Below, piece by piece: positions 7,883 to 10,099 of a stretch of 10,099 nucleotides of DNA; the first letter of the stretch is position 1; every line of letters begins with the position of its first letter. The stretch spans positions 1 through 10,099 of the forward strand of contig JBCCIN010000182.1 in assembly GCA_039028235.1 (NCBI GenBank). The letters run 5' to 3'. Source of the DNA: JANQPX01 sp039028235 (lineage in GTDB: Bacteria > Pseudomonadota > Alphaproteobacteria > Geminicoccales > Geminicoccaceae). The notes below the pieces were generated by a model. It had not been told where the DNA came from. It was given only the letters and a program-made list of their open reading frames with translations, and ran no database searches. The translations under genes and the position numbers were made by a program.

Positions 7883-7898
7883 TTAAAGTTCCGTTAAC
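7883..7898 (+). promoter_or_regulatory. Candidate CtrA-binding box upstream of the LiuC-like gene
   Basis: TTAA (7883-7886), seven bases, then TTAAC (7894-7898) is an exact match to the full CtrA consensus TTAA-N7-TTAAC known from alphaproteobacteria. It lies in the 178-base mgtE to crotonase gap, just downstream of the mgtE stop and about 140 bases before the next start codon. TTAACG (7894-7899) could also serve as a weak -35 with CATAAG (7916-7921) as -10 at 16-base spacing; CtrA sites often overlap the -35. The match is direct; binding is inference. Confidence 0.45.
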
Positions 7899-7902
7899 GG
7901 AA
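7889..7902. promoter_or_regulatory. Perfect 14-bp palindrome, possible operator
   Basis: TTCCGTTAACGGAA is exactly self-complementary. It shares the central TTAAC with the CtrA-like box. Two further pairs match after one mismatch on each side (7886-7887 with 7904-7905). Dimeric regulators of the TetR and MerR types that control acyl-CoA and leucine catabolism (such as the LiuR family) bind short palindromes of this size in front of their targets. That link is a hypothesis only; no regulator gene is in the window. The rest of the gap holds a minor CCACG/CGTGG hairpin (7959-7972) and no gene. Confidence 0.4.
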
Positions 7903-8025
7903 ATTCGAATACGGTCATAAGGCGATAACTCCCGTGTCGGCATAACGTCGGACTCCAACCACGCGTTCGTGGGATAGCGCTTGCTTCGACAGCATGCCCT
8001 TCGCATCATGCCGGCACTGATCGAC

Positions 8026-8034
8026 AGGAAGGAA
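8026..8034 (+). promoter_or_regulatory. Strong ribosome binding site of the LiuC-like gene
   Basis: AGGAAGGAA ends six bases before the ATG at 8040 and is the clearest Shine-Dalgarno sequence in the window. It fixes the start of the crotonase gene. Confidence 0.75.
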
Positions 8035-8039
8035 TCGCC

Positions 8040-8831
8040 ATGACCGAGGATAACCTCTGCACGCTCGAGCGCCGCGGCGATGGCGTTGCCGTCGTCACCC
8101 TTGACCGGCCGACGATTCACAACGCATTCGACGATCGGCTGATCGAGGTGCTGACCGGTCTTCTGGAGACCGTCGGCCGCGACAAAACCGTCCGTGTGCT
8201 TCTCTTGACCGGGCGGGGGAAGAGTTTCTCCGCGGGTGCCGATCTGAACTGGATGCGCCGCTGCGCCGACTATGGCGAAGAGGACAACCTGAAGGATGCC
8301 CGCGCGCTCGCCAGGTTAATGACGACGCTCGACCGCCTGCCGATACCGACCGTCGCCAAGGTCAATGGCGCCGCACTCGGAGGTGGTGTCGGCCTCGTCT
8401 GCTGCTGCGACATCGCGATCGCCGCAGACCGTGCGCGTTTCGGCACCACCGAGGTCAAGCTCGGCATTATGCCCTCGGTCATCGGACCCTATGTCATCCG
8501 CGCGATCGGCGCCCGCGAAGCCCGCCGGATCATGCTCACGGGGGAACGCTTCGATGCCGCCGAAGCGCTCAGGCTTGGCCTTGTCCACAAGGTCGTGGCA
8601 GCCGATGACCTTGATCAGTCCGTGGAAGCGACCGTCGCCGAACTCCTCACAAGTGGCCCAAACGCCATTCGGGCCACCAAGGCGCTCGTTGACGACATTT
8701 CTGTGTCCCCCCTTTCACCAGATCTTATCGATGACACGGCCAAGCGCATTGCGACCCTTCGCGCCACGGCGGAGGCGAAAGAGGGGCTTAGCGCATTCCT
8801 CGAAAAGCGCACGCCCCGCTGGCAGACCTGA
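8040..8831 (+). CDS. liuC: Enoyl-CoA hydratase/isomerase family protein, probable methylglutaconyl-CoA hydratase
   Basis: This is a 263-residue crotonase-fold protein of standard length. The N-terminal strand (VAVVTLDRPTIHNAFDDRLI, 16-35), the first oxyanion loop SFSAGADLNWM (62-72) and the second GAALGGGVGLV (110-120) are in place. SAGADLNWM, GGGVGLV and MPSVIGPYVIRAIG (144-157) resemble LiuC-type hydratases, which hydrate 3-methylglutaconyl-CoA to HMG-CoA in leucine degradation. Glu138 (TEVKLGIMP) matches the second catalytic glutamate of classical enoyl-CoA hydratase (Glu164 in the rat enzyme). The first (Glu144) is replaced by glycine at position 118. The substrate is therefore inferred from subfamily resemblance, and a generic short-chain hydratase is the alternative. 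No other liu genes are adjacent; the next gene encodes a leucine-dehydrogenase-family protein. The start is set by a strong ribosome site. Confidence 0.85.
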   Translation: MTEDNLCTLERRGDGVAVVTLDRPTIHNAFDDRLIEVLTGLLETVGRDKTVRVLLLTGRGKSFSAGADLNWMRRCADYGEEDNLKDARALARLMTTLDRLPIPTVAKVNGAALGGGVGLVCCCDIAIAADRARFGTTEVKLGIMPSVIGPYVIRAIGAREARRIMLTGERFDAAEALRLGLVHKVVAADDLDQSVEATVAELLTSGPNAIRATKALVDDISVSPLSPDLIDDTAKRIATLRATAEAKEGLSAFLEKRTPRWQT

Positions 8832-8896
8832 TATTGGCCATCGTCGGCGTTTTTCTGTCGTCAAGGTGTCACGAAATTTTTGAATTGTACTTTCGG

Positions 8897-8912
8897 TTGA
8901 TAATTCATTAAC
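8897..8912 (+). promoter_or_regulatory. Candidate CtrA-like site upstream of the dehydrogenase-family gene
   Basis: TTGA (8897-8900), seven bases, then TTAAC (8908-8912) matches TTAA-N7-TTAAC with one mismatch. It continues as TTAACCAT. It lies in the AT-rich part of the 191-base gap between the crotonase and dehydrogenase-family genes, about 110 bases before the chosen start. GATAAT (8899-8904) within it could instead be a -10 element, with a poor T-rich -35. The gap shows no other gene, and no convincing terminator follows the crotonase gene. Confidence 0.3.
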
Positions 8913-9010
8913 CATTCGCCGGTAACCTTCAGCAGGATTTGGACGAACGCGGGTGAGCGACGGGCCGCCGGGCCTTCCGGAGATCCGCCTTGCAATTGCA
9001 GACCTGCTTC

Positions 9011-9016
9011 GAGGAG
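9011..9016 (+). promoter_or_regulatory. Ribosome binding site deciding the dehydrogenase-family start
   Basis: GAGGAG lies six bases before ATG 9023. This favours 9023 over the in-frame TTG codons at 8990 and 8996, although CGGAG (8978-8982) upstream of 8990 leaves that start possible. Confidence 0.6.
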
Positions 9017-9022
9017 TGCGGT

Positions 9023-10099
9023 ATGGATGAGATCGGCTCATCGCCCGAAGACGGGCATGAAGAGGTCAATTTCTTCAGTGATCCGGAAACCGGCCTTCGC
9101 GGGATTACCGTCCTCGATACCGCCGCACCCGGACCCTGCGTCGGCGCTTGCCGAAGCCGTCCCTATATCGAGGAAGAGAGAGCGTTGGCCGATGCGCTGC
9201 GCCAGGCGAAGACCACCACCGCCAAAGCTTCGATCGCAAAGCTGCCTGTCAGCGGGGGCTGCACCGTCCTCCTGAGCGATTCGCCGATCGGCGTACGCGC
9301 GGCATCACCGCTGCCCGCCATTGGCCGCGCTGTCGAAGCCCTTGATGGCCGCTACAAGCTGCTGCCGGATCTTCAGGGCGATCTGAAAGATATGGAACTG
9401 ACGGCAAGCTGCACCAGCCATGTGCTTGGACGACCTGCTGATGTCGACATCGATGCGGTCGACGCCACGGCCATCGGTCTGCGCTATGGCATCGAATCCG
9501 CGATACGCAGTGAGCTGCGCCGGGAAACGCTCACAGGGGTACGTGTGGGCATCATCGGTCTCGGTGCCATCGGGTTCAGGCTGGCTGAGATGCTCCGCCA
9601 GGAAGGCGCCAGGCTGACGGTGGCGGATCGCGATCCCAGGCGCACCGAAAGCGCCGTACGCACGCTCGGCATCAACTGTGTCACCACCGAAGAGATGGCA
9701 CATATCGATCTGGATGTCCTGGTGCCGACAGCGGCGAAGGATGCCATCAACGAAGGCATGCTCCAGCATTTCCGCTGCGCGATCGTCGCCGGCGGCGTCG
9801 ACGATACGCTCGAGTCACCGACGCTTGGCCAAGCACTCCATGATCGCGGCATTCTCTATGCGCCGGACAGGGTGATCAATGCCGGCGGGTTAGTCGCTCT
9901 GGTGCAGCCCCTGCTGCCATCGGATGAGCGAGCGGTACCGATCCGGGAACAGCTTCAAGCCATCGGTGAACGGATGGACCACGTCATCGAACGCGCCAAA
10001 AGAGAGAAACTGTCGACGGCCGTCGTCGCCGATCGCATCGCCGAGGAAGCCCTGGCTGAGCGTATAGGCGCGCAGTCACCGCAACGGTTGGCGAGCTGA
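9023..10099 (+). CDS. Leu/Phe/Val dehydrogenase family protein lacking the catalytic lysine
   Basis: The protein aligns by eye with leucine dehydrogenase end to end: DPETGLRGITVLDTAAPGP (20-38), RPYIEEERALADALRQA (46-62), GRYKLLPDLQGDLKDM (109-124), a Rossmann GLGAIG (179-184) with VADRD behind the next strand, and APDRVINAGG (280-289). The family normally deaminates branched-chain amino acids to 2-oxo acids with NAD+. Numbered from the ATG, Lys68 (TTTAK) is kept and Asp116 matches the catalytic aspartate. The catalytic lysine of the GGGK motif, Lys80 in the Bacillus enzyme, is Cys80 (SGGC), and GGTR is GACR (41-44). Normal deamination is therefore doubtful, while NAD binding looks intact. 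I chose ATG 9023 because GAGGAG (9011-9016) precedes it and the numbering then matches the family; a TTG at 8990 would add 11 residues. Its 358 residues are normal length, and the stop ends exactly at the window edge. Confidence 0.85.
   Translation: MDEIGSSPEDGHEEVNFFSDPETGLRGITVLDTAAPGPCVGACRSRPYIEEERALADALRQAKTTTAKASIAKLPVSGGCTVLLSDSPIGVRAASPLPAIGRAVEALDGRYKLLPDLQGDLKDMELTASCTSHVLGRPADVDIDAVDATAIGLRYGIESAIRSELRRETLTGVRVGIIGLGAIGFRLAEMLRQEGARLTVADRDPRRTESAVRTLGINCVTTEEMAHIDLDVLVPTAAKDAINEGMLQHFRCAIVAGGVDDTLESPTLGQALHDRGILYAPDRVINAGGLVALVQPLLPSDERAVPIREQLQAIGERMDHVIERAKREKLSTAVVADRIAEEALAERIGAQSPQRLAS

Noticed and set aside
7959..7972. CCACG/CGTGG hairpin in the gap after mgtE
   Set aside because: A 5-bp stem with a four-base loop and no T-run; too small to support a terminator or riboswitch.
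8832..8870. Possible intrinsic terminator after the LiuC-like gene (GC-rich stretch then TTTTT)
   Set aside because: Only a 3-bp stem (GCC/GGC) can be formed before the T-run, too weak to call.
9410..9430. Reading the TASC segment of the dehydrogenase-like protein as a Cys replacement of the catalytic aspartate
   Set aside because: A better alignment through GRYKLLPDLQGDLKDM places Asp116 at the catalytic aspartate position, so only the lysine is lost.

Overview
This window is GC-rich, densely coded bacterial DNA, most likely from an alphaproteobacterium and probably Hyphomicrobiales. Four things support this: the protein sequences (a fused malic enzyme/phosphotransacetylase-like protein, a rhizobial-style Pgm, a LiuC-type hydratase), GC-biased third codon positions, a tRNA with an encoded CCA end, and a perfect match to the alphaproteobacterial CtrA box (TTAA-N7-TTAAC) in one intergenic region. 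The taxonomic call is inference. There is no mobile element, phage gene, CRISPR array or rRNA.

Layout. Positions 2-3114 hold the end of a glycogen/alpha-glucan operon: malQ (4-alpha-glucanotransferase, cut by the left edge) overlaps pgm (phosphoglucomutase) by four bases. Together they would disproportionate maltodextrins and interconvert glucose-1-phosphate and glucose-6-phosphate. Facing pgm on the minus strand is lipB (octanoyltransferase, lipoate synthesis, 3161-3847). A tRNA-Leu(GAG) diverges from lipB (3891-3977). A 179-base gap with a short direct repeat leads to maeB (malic enzyme with C-terminal PTA-like domain, 4157-6445). Three bases later comes mgtE (CBS-regulated Mg2+ channel, 6449-7861).

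The right side holds two genes that both point to branched-chain amino acid or acyl-CoA metabolism. The first is a LiuC-like (methylglutaconyl-CoA hydratase type) crotonase (8040-8831). The second is a leucine-dehydrogenase-family protein (9023-10099) whose stop codon is the last codon of the window. Each is preceded by a gap of about 180-190 bases carrying a CtrA-like site; the site before the crotonase gene also overlaps a perfect 14-bp palindrome.

Most of the window is housekeeping metabolism. The points most worth a second look are: (1) the leucine-dehydrogenase homologue, which keeps Lys68 and an Asp116 equivalent but has Cys80 where the family has its catalytic lysine; (2) a perfect 26-bp palindrome inside the maeB coding sequence; and (3) the CtrA-like boxes and palindrome in front of the last two genes. 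I see no convincing multi-gene undescribed system here.
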